Assembly (NCBI RefSeq): GCF_013363995.1 | Contig: NZ_JABWGO010000010.1 | Location: forward strand, 186,001-250,000 | Origin: Nonomuraea rhodomycinica | GTDB lineage: Bacteria > Actinomycetota > Actinomycetes > Streptosporangiales > Streptosporangiaceae | Reading direction: 5' to 3' | DNA: 64,000 bases | Shown: positions 21,306 through 31,046 of the stretch, one piece after another | Position numbering within the stretch: position 1 is the first letter of the stretch | Layout: each line of letters starts with the position of its first letter | Notes under the pieces: generated by a model | The model's database searches: none | What the model was told of the DNA's origin: nothing | What the model saw: the letters and a program-made list of their open reading frames with translations, nothing else | Made by a program: the position numbers and the translations under genes

Positions 21306-24300
21306 TCGTTCCCGCACACGGAGACCGGAGCGATGTCGGGAAGGTTGGCCGTCCACTCCTGCGCGGTCAGGGTGCGTCCGAAGCGTGCGCACAGCGCCTC
21401 GGCCACGGCCGAGGGCGCGATGGGATACTCGTGCCGCAGGTCGACCTGGTCGAAGGTGACCAGGCGGGAGCCGTCGGAGGTGAAGGACACCCGCTGGACG
21501 TTGCCTCGGTCGTCGTCCGGGACGGCGCCGACGTACTGCCCACGCGCCAGGTCGTAGAGGCGGACCTTGCCGTCGCCGCCCACGAGGGCGGCCAGGTCCT
21601 CCTTCGGTGACACGGCGAGCGGCGCCGTCGGGCTGCCGGAGGTGCCGCTGATGACCGTCCGGGGCGAGCCCTCGCGGTTCCAGACCGCGAGGCGGCCACG
21701 GTTGTCCGCGGTGACGAGATCCCCGGACCGGGTGAACGCGCCGTACACCAGGCTGGTGGTGCGGCCGCCGGCCCGCAAGACCGGGCCGGCGGGCTTGCCG
21801 GTGGCGGTGTCCAGCAGACGGGGCTCCTGCGCCAGCACGGCCAGCCGGGTCCCGTCGGGGCTGAAGGCGACATCGGTCAGTCTGGTCAGCTTGGCCGACC
21901 ACAGCGCGCGGCCCGCCTTCCAGTCCCACAACTGGAGCGTGGACTTCGTCGAGTCGTCCGAGAGGGAGAGCTGCACCGCGATCTTGCCGCCGTCGGGGCT
22001 GAGGGCCATCAGGAAGCCCTCGCCGACGTCGCTCACGGTGAGCCGTTTGATCTCCTTGCGGGTGGCGGCGTCGTGGATGTGCAGGCGAGTCGTGTTCGTG
22101 ACGTCGTCGGGACCCTTGTCGGCGATCGCGAAGGTGCTGAGCGCGATCACCCTGCCGTCGGGGCTGAAAGCGGCACCGGTGAAGTCGAACCGGTCGCTCC
22201 CGCCGCCCATCAGCAGCTCACGTCTCCCGCCGTCGCGCAGATACGCGTCGGTGCCCCCGTCGCGGCCGCGGAAGGCCACGCTCTTCGTGCCGTCCGGGCT
22301 CACCGCCGCCGTGGTGGACTCGGAATCGCCCGGTCTCGTGAGCGCGGAGAGGTCGACGGAGAACACCCGGTCCTCGCTGAGGTAGCGCAGCACCTTTCCG
22401 CCGGGGTCGAATCTCGGCTGGGGTGACATCGCCTCGGCCACCCAGTCGGAGGTGTCGTCGGACGCGGAGCGGACGGTCAGCGTGGTGAGGAGCATCCCCT
22501 CGCCCCACAGCTGGATCTCCTTGTCCGTCGCCGAGACGAGCAGTCTCTCGTCATGGCTGAAGATCACGCGCCCCCCGTTCCAGGTGGCGGGACCGTCGTC
22601 GATCACCGTGCCGGCCGTGAAGTTGTCCGGCTCCGCCAGGTCGGTGAGACCGAGCCGCCACCTCGGCAGCACCTCCAGCAGTTCTCCCTTCTTGGTGACC
22701 GCCAGCGGGTCGGGGCAGTACTTGCACGGCTCCTGCGCCGGTCTCGTGCCGGTGAGCTTCAGGCCGGGCAGCGCGAATCTGCCGATCGTCTTGGTGTCGC
22801 GGTACTGCGTGAAGATCGCCGATCCATCGGGCGTCATCGCGCCGTTCCAGAAACCGGAGACCTTCGCGTTCCGGCCGGTCCTCAGGTCCCAGAACATGTC
22901 GCCGGGACCCTCCCGGCGCACCATGACATAGCGGTCGACCGTGCCGAACCTGACGGCGGCCCGGTCGGAGTCGTCACCGCCGATGGGCTTGTCGAACCGC
23001 CACGTGCCCGTGGCCTTGCCGGTCCGCACGTCCCAGGCGTACGCCCCCTTGCTCGTCAGGACCGCGAGCACCGCGCCGGACGGGCTCAGCGCCACGTCGA
23101 TCGGCGTGCCCTTGACGTCCAGCCGCAGCTTCCCGACCTGGACGCGGCGGACCACGTCCCACAGCCGGGCCTCGCCGCCGCTGATACTGACCAGGGTCCT
23201 GCTGTCGGCGCTCAGCGTGCGCAGCGTGTCGGGGCCGGTCACCGGGTCCTGGAACATGGCGCTCTCGCGCTTGGCGAGGGAGTCGTTCATGGCCTTGCGG
23301 GTCTGCGCGGACGGGTCGAGCCGCCAGGCCGCGACGCTGAGCAGTTCGCCGAGGCGCGGGTCGGTGGCGCGGATCGCTCCGGAGGCGGCCGCGATCCTGG
23401 CCGCCTCCGACGAGCGGAACCGGTCGTCGGCCACCCGGCTCTGCCAGACCGCGACCCCGGTCGCGGCCAGCGAGGCCACGAGGAGCACGGCGAGGCTCAG
23501 CGACACCATCCGGGTCCGGCGGGCCCGGCGGCGGCCGAGCGCGGCCCCCGCGTTCAGGAAGTCGCGCTCGGCGCGGACCAGCGTGATGTCCCGCCGGCCG
23601 GTGGCCGCCCACTGCAGCGCGGACTCCAGCGAGCGCCCGGTGAGCAGGTCGCCGTCCCGCCGGCCGCCGTCGTCCCAGCGCCGGGCGGCGCTCATGATGT
23701 CCCGGTGGACGGCGAGGCCGTCCCGGTTGGCCTCGATCCAGCCGCGCAGTCGCGGCCAGGCGTGGGGCAGGGCGGGCCGGGTCAGCCGCACCTCGTCGCC
23801 GGTGACCTCCAGGAGGTAGGCGAACACCCGCAGCACGCCCCGCGCGTCCGGGAACTCGCTCAGGCGGGCCCGCCGCAGGGACAGCTCGCCGTCCTCGTCC
23901 ACCGTGACCAGCCGCAGGAACACCTGCGCGGCGAGGTCGCGGTCGGCGGGGCTCAGCATGCCGTAGGCCTCTTCGGCGAGCGGGCCGAGGCCGGGATCGC
24001 GGGCCTCGGTGGCGAGGTGCGACGCCCGGCCGCCCTCGGCGAGCAGCCGGGCCGTGTCGAGCCGTCCGTCGCCGCTGATCAGCGCGAGCAGCAGGGCGCG
24101 GGCCGTGGGCCGCTCCATCGGGTCCTTGCGCAGCGCGGCGTGGACCAGCGGGCGAAGGGTCTCCGGCAGGCAGGTGAGGTCGGGTTCGACCGACATGACC
24201 TGGTGCATGACCGCGCCGAGGGTCTCGGCCTTGAACGGGTCCCTGCCGGTCGCGGCGAACAGCATGATCCCGCCCCACGCGAACACGTCCGCCGGGGCCC

Positions 24301-24865
24301 CCGCCCGCTCGCCCGTGAACACCTCCGGCGCCATGTACGTGGGCGTCCCGGAGACCAGGCCCGACGCGGTCAGCGACATCTCCAGCGTCCGGGCGAGCCC
24401 GAAGTCGATCACGCGGGGGCCGTCGGGGCCGAGCACCACGTTGTCCGGCTTCATGTCGCGGTGGATCACGCCCGCGTCGTGGATGGCGGTCAGCGCGGTG
24501 GCGATGCCGGTCGCGAGCCGGTGCAGCTCGCCGGGGGCGAAGGTCCTGCCGTCCCGTACGGCGGCGCCCAGGCTGGGCCCTTCCACGTACTCGCTGACCA
24601 GGTACGGCCGGGGCCCGGTGAGATCGGCCTCGATCAGGCGGGCCGTGCAGAAGGAGGAGACCCGCTGGGCCGCGGTGACCTCACGCTGGAGCAGGCCCAC
24701 GTCGGTGCCGTGCAACATCTTGATCGCCACCCGGCGCCCCTCCGGGTCGTAGGCGTCGTAGACCACCCCCTGGCCGCCCGAGCCCAGCCTTCCGGCGAGC
24801 CAGTACTGCCCGATGCGCGTCGGATCCCCCGTCACAAGAGTCACAGGAGTTTGGATGTGCGCCAT
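21302..24865 (-). CDS. Ser/Thr protein kinase with WD40 repeats
   Basis: A 1187-residue Hanks-type kinase fused to a beta-propeller. The kinase domain (about 18-275) has GSGGQGVVY, the ATP-binding Lys in VAIKML (K49), the catalytic loop HRDMKPDN, DFG and MAPE, so it should be active. A single membrane helix (MVSLSLAVLLVASLAATGVAVW) lies near 455-475. The C-terminal 650 residues contain repeated blades such as DVALSPSGAVLAVLTSKG, AAFSPDGRVIALS and DVAFSPDGTRLAVLAQ. The propeller is probably extracytoplasmic or a docking platform. ATG 24865 is preferred; GTG 24907 adds residues without similarity. It is divergent from the glycan cluster across a low-GC gap. Confidence 0.93.
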   Translation of the reverse strand: MAHIQTPVTLVTGDPTRIGQYWLAGRLGSGGQGVVYDAYDPEGRRVAIKMLHGTDVGLLQREVTAAQRVSSFCTARLIEADLTGPRPYLVSEYVEGPSLGAAVRDGRTFAPGELHRLATGIATALTAIHDAGVIHRDMKPDNVVLGPDGPRVIDFGLARTLEMSLTASGLVSGTPTYMAPEVFTGERAGAPADVFAWGGIMLFAATGRDPFKAETLGAVMHQVMSVEPDLTCLPETLRPLVHAALRKDPMERPTARALLLALISGDGRLDTARLLAEGGRASHLATEARDPGLGPLAEEAYGMLSPADRDLAAQVFLRLVTVDEDGELSLRRARLSEFPDARGVLRVFAYLLEVTGDEVRLTRPALPHAWPRLRGWIEANRDGLAVHRDIMSAARRWDDGGRRDGDLLTGRSLESALQWAATGRRDITLVRAERDFLNAGAALGRRRARRTRMVSLSLAVLLVASLAATGVAVWQSRVADDRFRSSEAARIAAASGAIRATDPRLGELLSVAAWRLDPSAQTRKAMNDSLAKRESAMFQDPVTGPDTLRTLSADSRTLVSISGGEARLWDVVRRVQVGKLRLDVKGTPIDVALSPSGAVLAVLTSKGAYAWDVRTGKATGTWRFDKPIGGDDSDRAAVRFGTVDRYVMVRREGPGDMFWDLRTGRNAKVSGFWNGAMTPDGSAIFTQYRDTKTIGRFALPGLKLTGTRPAQEPCKYCPDPLAVTKKGELLEVLPRWRLGLTDLAEPDNFTAGTVIDDGPATWNGGRVIFSHDERLLVSATDKEIQLWGEGMLLTTLTVRSASDDTSDWVAEAMSPQPRFDPGGKVLRYLSEDRVFSVDLSALTRPGDSESTTAAVSPDGTKSVAFRGRDGGTDAYLRDGGRRELLMGGGSDRFDFTGAAFSPDGRVIALSTFAIADKGPDDVTNTTRLHIHDAATRKEIKRLTVSDVGEGFLMALSPDGGKIAVQLSLSDDSTKSTLQLWDWKAGRALWSAKLTRLTDVAFSPDGTRLAVLAQEPRLLDTATGKPAGPVLRAGGRTTSLVYGAFTRSGDLVTADNRGRLAVWNREGSPRTVISGTSGSPTAPLAVSPKEDLAALVGGDGKVRLYDLARGQYVGAVPDDDRGNVQRVSFTSDGSRLVTFDQVDLRHEYPIAPSAVAEALCARFGRTLTAQEWTANLPDIAPVSVCGND

Positions 24866-25189
24866 GGCAGAAGAGTTCGCGGAACGCCCTACATCCCCCC
24901 AGAGCACCCACTGGCGGTCCGTCCGTAACTACGCCGTAATTGCCGTTTTAAATCGTTGAATATAGCAATTCATCCCACGGCGACTTACACGGACTGATCT
25001 GGTCGTCAACCCCTTGAACGCCGCAAACGGCGTCCACTTGTGGACATATGTCGTTATTCCCCACTACAGAATTGATCTTTACTCTTTAGTGGGGGTCGCC
25101 GCCCTTGATGTGTACTACGAGACAGCTCATCCGGAAGTGTACGGAGAACGTCAGGGTAAAGCGGTGCACAGAGTTGCCAGGGTGGTGTT
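24866..25189. promoter_or_regulatory. Low-GC divergent promoter region of the glycan cluster
   Basis: This 324-bp gap is visibly richer in A/T than the rest of the window. It holds three inverted repeats: ACGCCG-CAAA-CGGCGT at 25018-25033, GTCCAC-TT-GTGGAC at 25032-25045, and CCCCACTA (25059-25066) paired with TAGTGGGG (25087-25094). It probably contains promoters for the kinase-WD40 gene and for the first glycan gene at 25190. No gene is seen in it. Confidence 0.65.
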
Positions 25190-26644
25190 ATGAGGGTGGG
25201 GATTGGGGAGTCCGATGTCGCGCTCCTCGAGGCCGTTCCGCACCACGCGTCGAGCATCTGGACGCGGGCGTACCTGCGGATCCTTTGGGGAGGTGACGTC
25301 GCCTGCGCGCTCGGCGCGTGCGTGTGCGTGCTGGGGGTGCGGCTCCTGTACGGCGCGTTCATCCCGGTCGCCGAGTACGCGCTCGGCGCCGGGCTGGTCG
25401 TCGCCTGGCCCGTCGCGCTGATGATGGGCGGCGCGTACCGGGAACGCGCGCACGGCGAGGGAATGGAGGAGTTCAGGGCGGTCTTCAACGGCGGGGCGGC
25501 ATTGATGGCGTCCGTGGCCATCGGCGCCTACGCCACACAGACGGCGGTCGCGCGGAGTTTCGTCATGGCGATGCTCCCGCTGGCGTTGCTGTCCACGCTG
25601 TACTTCCGCTACAGGATGCGCAAACGCCTGCACCGCCGCCGGGCGGTCGGCGAGTACCTGCGCCAGGTGGTCGCGGTCGGGCACCGTGAGGCGATCCTCG
25701 ACCTGGTGATGCAGTTCAGGGGCCAGCCGCACCACGGCATGCGGGTCATTGGAGCGTGCCTGCCGCCCGACCGCATGGACGACGACCTCGAAGGCATCCC
25801 CGTCCTGGGCTCCTTCGGCGAGGTGTCGGAGGCGGTGGCGCGGGTGGGCGCCGACGCGGTCGCGGTGCTGACCTGCCCCGAGATGGACGGCGTGGCGCTG
25901 CGCAGGCTGGCGTGGAGCCTGGAGACCGAGCGGACCGACCTGTTCGTGGCCCCGGCGCTGATGGACGTGGCCGGCCCGCGCATCAGCATCCGGCCGGTGG
26001 CCGGGATGCCGCTGCTGCACGTGGAGCATCCCGAGTTCGACGGCGCCAAGCAGGTGGTCAAGAGCGTGTTCGACCGGTGCGTGGCGGGCCTGGCGCTGCT
26101 GGTCATGGCGGTGCCGCTGGCCGCGATCGTGCTGCTGGTCCGCCTGACCAGCCCCGGGCCGGCGCTGTTCTACCAGACCCGGGTCGGGAGGGGCGGCAAG
26201 GAATTCCGTGTCGTGAAATTTCGGACCATGGTGGTGGATGCGGAGCGGCTCAAGCCGTCGCTCCTCCAGGACAACGAGCTGGACGGCGTGCTGTTCAAGA
26301 TACGGAACGATCCAAGGATCACCCGCGTGGGCGCCTACCTGCGCCGGTACTCCATCGACGAGCTCCCGCAGCTGCTCAACGTGGTCCGCGGCGAGATGTC
26401 GCTCGTCGGGCCCCGCCCGCCGCTGCCGGAGGAGGTCGCGCAGTACGGCGCGGACGTGCGCCGCCGGCTCGTCGTCAAACCGGGCATGACCGGACTGTGG
26501 CAGGTAAGCGGACGTTCAACCCTAACCTGGGAGGAATCCGTACGACTTGACCTGCGGTACGTGGAGAACTGGTCGCTCGTCCTCGACCTGCAGATCCTGT
26601 GGAAGACCTGGTCCGTCGTCACCCGCGGAGAAGGGGCTTACTAG
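25190..26644 (+). CDS. Polyprenyl-phosphate sugar-1-phosphate transferase (priming enzyme)
   Basis: A 484-residue WbaP/WcaJ-type enzyme that transfers the first sugar-1-phosphate to undecaprenyl phosphate on the inner membrane. About four N-terminal helices (35-140) are followed by a CoA-binding-like Rossmann region (VVAVGHREAILDLVMQF). The catalytic bacterial sugar transferase domain (about 280-484) has FYQTRVGRGGKEFRVVKFRT, NDPRITRVGAYLRRYSIDE, LVGPRPPLP and KPGMTGLWQVSGRS. The Asp-Glu pair of SIDELPQ and the PRPP loop are intact. First gene of the glycan operon; rmlA follows two bases after the stop. Confidence 0.94.
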   Translation: MRVGIGESDVALLEAVPHHASSIWTRAYLRILWGGDVACALGACVCVLGVRLLYGAFIPVAEYALGAGLVVAWPVALMMGGAYRERAHGEGMEEFRAVFNGGAALMASVAIGAYATQTAVARSFVMAMLPLALLSTLYFRYRMRKRLHRRRAVGEYLRQVVAVGHREAILDLVMQFRGQPHHGMRVIGACLPPDRMDDDLEGIPVLGSFGEVSEAVARVGADAVAVLTCPEMDGVALRRLAWSLETERTDLFVAPALMDVAGPRISIRPVAGMPLLHVEHPEFDGAKQVVKSVFDRCVAGLALLVMAVPLAAIVLLVRLTSPGPALFYQTRVGRGGKEFRVVKFRTMVVDAERLKPSLLQDNELDGVLFKIRNDPRITRVGAYLRRYSIDELPQLLNVVRGEMSLVGPRPPLPEEVAQYGADVRRRLVVKPGMTGLWQVSGRSTLTWEESVRLDLRYVENWSLVLDLQILWKTWSVVTRGEGAY

Positions 26645-26646
26645 CG

Positions 26647-27710
26647 GTGAAAGCACTCGTGCTCGCCGGAGGGGCGGGCACCCGGCTCAGGCCCATCACC
26701 CACACCTCCGCCAAACAACTCGTCCCCGTCGCCAACAAACCGGTGCTGTTCTACGGCCTGGAGGCGATCGCGGAGACCGGCATCCGGGAGGTGGGCCTGG
26801 TCGTCGGCGACACCCAGGCGGAGATCGAGGCGGCCGTCGGCGACGGCTCGGCGTTCGGGCTGGAGGTGACCTACCTGCGCCAGCAGGCGCCGCTCGGGCT
26901 GGCGCACGGCGTGCTCATCGCCCGCGACTACCTGGGCGACGACGACTTCGTCATGTACCTCGGCGACAACTTCATCGTCGGCGGCATCGACGGCCTCGTG
27001 CGCCGCTTCGCCCGCGAGCGGCCCGCGGCGCAGATCATGCTGACCAAGGTGAGCGACCCGCGTCAGTTCGGCGTCGCCGAGCTCGACGCCTCCGGCCGGG
27101 TCGTCGGCCTGGAGGAGAAGCCGGCCCGGCCCAAGAGCGACCTCGCGCTGGTCGGCGTCTACCTGTTCACACCGGCCGTGCACGAGGCGGTGGCCGAGCT
27201 CAAGCCGTCCTGGCGGGGCGAGCTGGAGATCACCGACGCGATCCAGTGGCTGATCGAGGCCGGCCTGCCCGTGGAGTCCTCGGTGATCTCCGGGTACTGG
27301 AAGGACACCGGCAACGTCACCGACATGCTGGAGGTCAACCGCCTGGTCCTGGAGTCGCTGGAGCCGCGGGTCAGCGGCTCGGTCGACGCGGCCAGCGAGC
27401 TGATCGGCCGGGTCGTCATCGAGCCGGGCGCCGTGGTGGCGCGCTCCCGCGTCGTCGGCCCGGCCGTCATCGGCCCGGGCGCCCGCGTCGAGGACGGCTA
27501 CGTCGGCCCGTTCACCTCCATCGGGGCGGACTGCGTCATCGAACGCGCCGAGATCGAGTACTCGATCGTGTTACCCCGCAGCTCCATCCGCGGCGTCAGC
27601 CGGATCGAGTCGTCGCTCATCGGCCACGACGTCGAGGTGACGCCCGCGTCCACCTCTCCCCGAGCCCACCGCCTCGTGCTGGGCGATCACAGCAAGGTGC
27701 AGATCAGTTC

Positions 27711-27714
<4 letters not shown>
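26647..27714 (+). CDS. rmlA: Glucose-1-phosphate thymidylyltransferase (long form)
   Basis: A 355-residue nucleotidyltransferase making dTDP-glucose. The N-terminal domain has GGAGTRLRP, the SAKQLVPVANKP loop, YLGDNF and EKPARPKSD. The C-terminal 110 residues form a left-handed beta-helix (hexapeptides such as VVIEPGAVVARSRVVGPAVI), so it is the long-form subclass found in antibiotic and surface-sugar clusters. GTG 26647 follows GGAGAAGGGG. It overlaps rmlB by ATGA. Confidence 0.93.
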
Positions 27715-28633
<919 letters not shown>

Positions 28634-28637
<4 letters not shown>

Positions 28638-29518
28638 GGTGGCTGATCACGGGCGGCGGCATGCTCGCCGCCGACGTGTTACGCGCGGTCGTGGCCTCGG
28701 GTGAGCCGGCGCTGCCGCTGGGCCGCTCCGAGCTGGACGTGACCGACCGGCGCGCGGTGCGCGACATGGTGGCCGCCTGCCGCCCCGCCGTCGTCGTCAA
28801 CTGCGCCGGCTGGACGGCCGTGGACGACGCCGAGACGCACGAGGCCGAGGCGCTGGAGGTCAACGGGCACGCGGTGGCGGCGCTGGCCGACGCCTGCTCG
28901 GCGGCCGGGGCCCGGCTGGTGCACATCTCCACCGACTACGTCTTCGACGGCACGAGCCGGGAGCCGTACCCGGAGGACGCGCCGACGTGCCCGCTGAACG
29001 CCTACGGCCGCACCAAGCTCGCCGGGGAGCGCGCCGCGCTGGAGCGGGGCCACCACGTGGTGCGCACCGCCTGGCTGTACGGCGCGGCGGGCCCCAACTT
29101 CGTGCGCACGATGACCCGCCTGGCCCGCGCGGGCACGGCCGCGGACGTGGTGGACGACCAGCGCGGCCAGCCGACGTGGGCCGCCGACCTGGCCGCCTTC
29201 GTGCTGCGGTTGGTCCGTTCCGGGCTGCCGCCCGGCGTCTACCACGGCACCAGCTCGGGGGAGACGACGTGGTGGGGCCTGGCCCGGGAGGTGTACGCCC
29301 TGTGCGGGGCCGATCCCGGCCTGGTGCGCCCGGTGCCGAGCACCGCCTACCCCCGCCCGGCGGCCCGGCCGGGCAACAGCGTGCTGGCCCACACCCGGTG
29401 CGCGCCGATCCGCCACTGGCGCGACGCGCTGCGCGCCGCCTGGCCCGCGCTGACGGGGGAGCTGCCGAGGACCCCGGCCCGGGTGGGGGAGGCGGGTCCT
29501 CAGTGCAGCGTGGCGTAG
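28634..29518 (+). CDS. rmlD: dTDP-4-dehydrorhamnose reductase-like
   Basis: A 294-residue RmlD-type reductase, the last step of dTDP-rhamnose or a related 6-deoxysugar. It begins RWLITGGGMLAADVLRAVV, with an unusual GGGMLA in place of the usual GxxGQLG loop, then STDYVFDG, YGRTKLAGE and RTAWLYG, all characteristic. GTG start in the GTGA overlap with rmlB. The last 19 bp overlap the convergent epimerase gene. Whether the product is rhamnose or another 6-deoxyhexose depends on the two RmlC-type enzymes in the region. Confidence 0.9.
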
Positions 29519-30078
29519 AACTTCGCGCACTCCTCGTAGTCCGGCAGCAACCCCGCGGCCTCCGCCTGGGCGAGGGTGGGCGCCGCGGCGTCCTTCTCCG
29601 ACAGCACCGGCTCCGTCCCGCCCGGCCAGTCGATCCCGAGCGCGGGGTCGAGGGGGTGGACGGCGTGCTCGCGCCCCGGGTTGTACGGCTGCGAGCACAG
29701 GTAGACGACCGTGGCCCGCTCGCTCAGCGCCATGAACGCGTGGCCGAGCCCCTCGGCGAGGAGCATGGCCCGGGGAGTCTCGTCGTCCATGCGCACCGCG
29801 TCCCAGCGGCCGAACCCGGGCGAGCCGGTGCGCAGGTCCACCACCACGTCGAGCACGGTGCCGGCCACGCACAGCACGTACTTGGCCTGGCCGGGCGGCA
29901 CGGCCGCGAAGTGCACGCCGCGGACCACGCCCCGGCGCGAGACCGAGCAGTTGACCTGCGCGGCCTCCAGCGGGTGCGGCAGCCCCGCCGTGCGGAACGC
30001 CTCGAAGAACGAGCCGCGAAGGTCGGCGTGGACACGCGGCGTGTGCAGCCACGCCCCTTCGACCGAGAGGGCATCCAT
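29500..30078 (-). CDS. rmlC: dTDP-4-dehydrorhamnose 3,5-epimerase-like
   Basis: A 192-residue RmlC-fold cupin on the opposite strand. The catalytic His appears in RGVVRGVHFAAVPPGQAKYV, the jelly roll continues with TVLDVVVDLRTGSPGFGRWD, and the region EGLGHAFMALSE plus YNPGREHAVHPLDPALGIDWP carries the substrate-binding Tyr and the DPxLxIxWP signature. It could be a 3,5- or a 3-epimerase; a second, different paralogue lies at 56237. It interrupts an otherwise plus-strand operon and overlaps rmlD tail to tail by 19 bp. Confidence 0.87.
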   Translation of the reverse strand: MDALSVEGAWLHTPRVHADLRGSFFEAFRTAGLPHPLEAAQVNCSVSRRGVVRGVHFAAVPPGQAKYVLCVAGTVLDVVVDLRTGSPGFGRWDAVRMDDETPRAMLLAEGLGHAFMALSERATVVYLCSQPYNPGREHAVHPLDPALGIDWPGGTEPVLSEKDAAAPTLAQAEAAGLLPDYEECAKFYATLH

Positions 30079-30136
30079 GATCGCAGGATGCCACGGTCCG
30101 GCCCGAGCACCTAGACCACGAGAAAGGGATCCTCAC

Positions 30137-31045
30137 ATGACGGCCGTCCTCTCCAACAGCACGGCGACCGACGACCGGCGCCGCGACCTGCTGTTCCGGG
30201 GTGACCTGTTCGTCTACTCCGCCTCGCCGGCGGCCACGGCGCTGGTGGGCTTCGCCCGGGAGCTGGTCGCCGACGCGTTCGGCCCGCTCGACCCGGAGAC
30301 CGCGCAGCACGACATGCCCGTGGAGGACTTCGCGGGGCTGCTGGCCGAGCTGAAGCCGCGCTTCATCCACCATCCGCGCTGCAAGGAGCTGGTGCCCGCG
30401 CTGATCGAGGAGCGCGGCTGCGACCCGTCGCTGACGTACTTCGACGTGCCCCGCTTACGCACCTCCACCTCCCACGACTACCTGGTCTCGGGCATCTCCT
30501 ACGCCTTCCACCCGCACCGCGACTGCTGGTACTCCGCCCCGTTCAACCAGGTCAACTGGTGGATCCCGGTCTTCGGGGTGGTGGCGGAGAACGTGATGGC
30601 CTTCCACCCCCGCTACTTCGACACGCCGGTGCGCAACGGCAGCGCGGCCTACGACTACGGAGAGTGGAACCGGACGAGCAGGCGCACCGCCGCCGAGCAC
30701 GTGCGCACCGACACCCGCGTGCAGCCCCGGCCGGAGGAGGAGATCGACCTCGACCCGCAGATCCGGGTCGTGCCGGAGCCGGGCGGCGTGCTGATGTTCT
30801 CCGGCGCCCACCTGCACTCGACGGTGCCCAACACCTCGGGCCGGACCCGCTTCAGCATCGACTTCCGCACCGTGCACCTGGGGGACGTGCGCGCGCGCCG
30901 GGGGGCGCCGAACGTGGACGCCCGCTGCACGGGCACCACGCTGCGCGACTTCACCCGGTGCGGCGACCTGGCGCCGATGCCGGAGGAGCTCGCGGCGGCC
31001 TACGAGAGCGAGGCCGAGGCCGCGGCCCTGGCCGGGGTGCGCTGA
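30137..31045 (+). CDS. Fe(II)/2-oxoglutarate-type dioxygenase candidate
   Basis: A 302-residue protein with features of non-heme Fe(II) dioxygenases of the phytanoyl-CoA hydroxylase kind. A candidate facial triad is HPHRDCWYSAP (His-x-Asp) and GAHLHSTVPNTSGRTRFSIDFR, with the distal His and the 2-oxoglutarate-binding Arg. Between them is an aromatic stretch NQVNWWIPVFGVV. Because it sits inside an NDP-sugar operon and ends one base before a sugar methyltransferase, a sugar-oxidising or hydroxylating role is plausible. ATG 30137 has GAAAGGGAT upstream. Substrate not known. Confidence 0.75.
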   Translation: MTAVLSNSTATDDRRRDLLFRGDLFVYSASPAATALVGFARELVADAFGPLDPETAQHDMPVEDFAGLLAELKPRFIHHPRCKELVPALIEERGCDPSLTYFDVPRLRTSTSHDYLVSGISYAFHPHRDCWYSAPFNQVNWWIPVFGVVAENVMAFHPRYFDTPVRNGSAAYDYGEWNRTSRRTAAEHVRTDTRVQPRPEEEIDLDPQIRVVPEPGGVLMFSGAHLHSTVPNTSGRTRFSIDFRTVHLGDVRARRGAPNVDARCTGTTLRDFTRCGDLAPMPEELAAAYESEAEAAALAGVR

Positions 31046-31046
31046 C

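Noticed and set aside
24866..24907. GTG 24907 as start of the kinase-WD40 protein.
   Set aside because: The added residues do not resemble the kinase N-terminus and no ribosome binding site supports it, though it cannot be fully excluded.
25032..25045. GTCCACTTGTGGAC palindrome considered as DnaA boxes or an origin of replication.
   Set aside because: Only one box-like sequence with mismatch is present and no dnaA, dnaN or gyrase genes are near.
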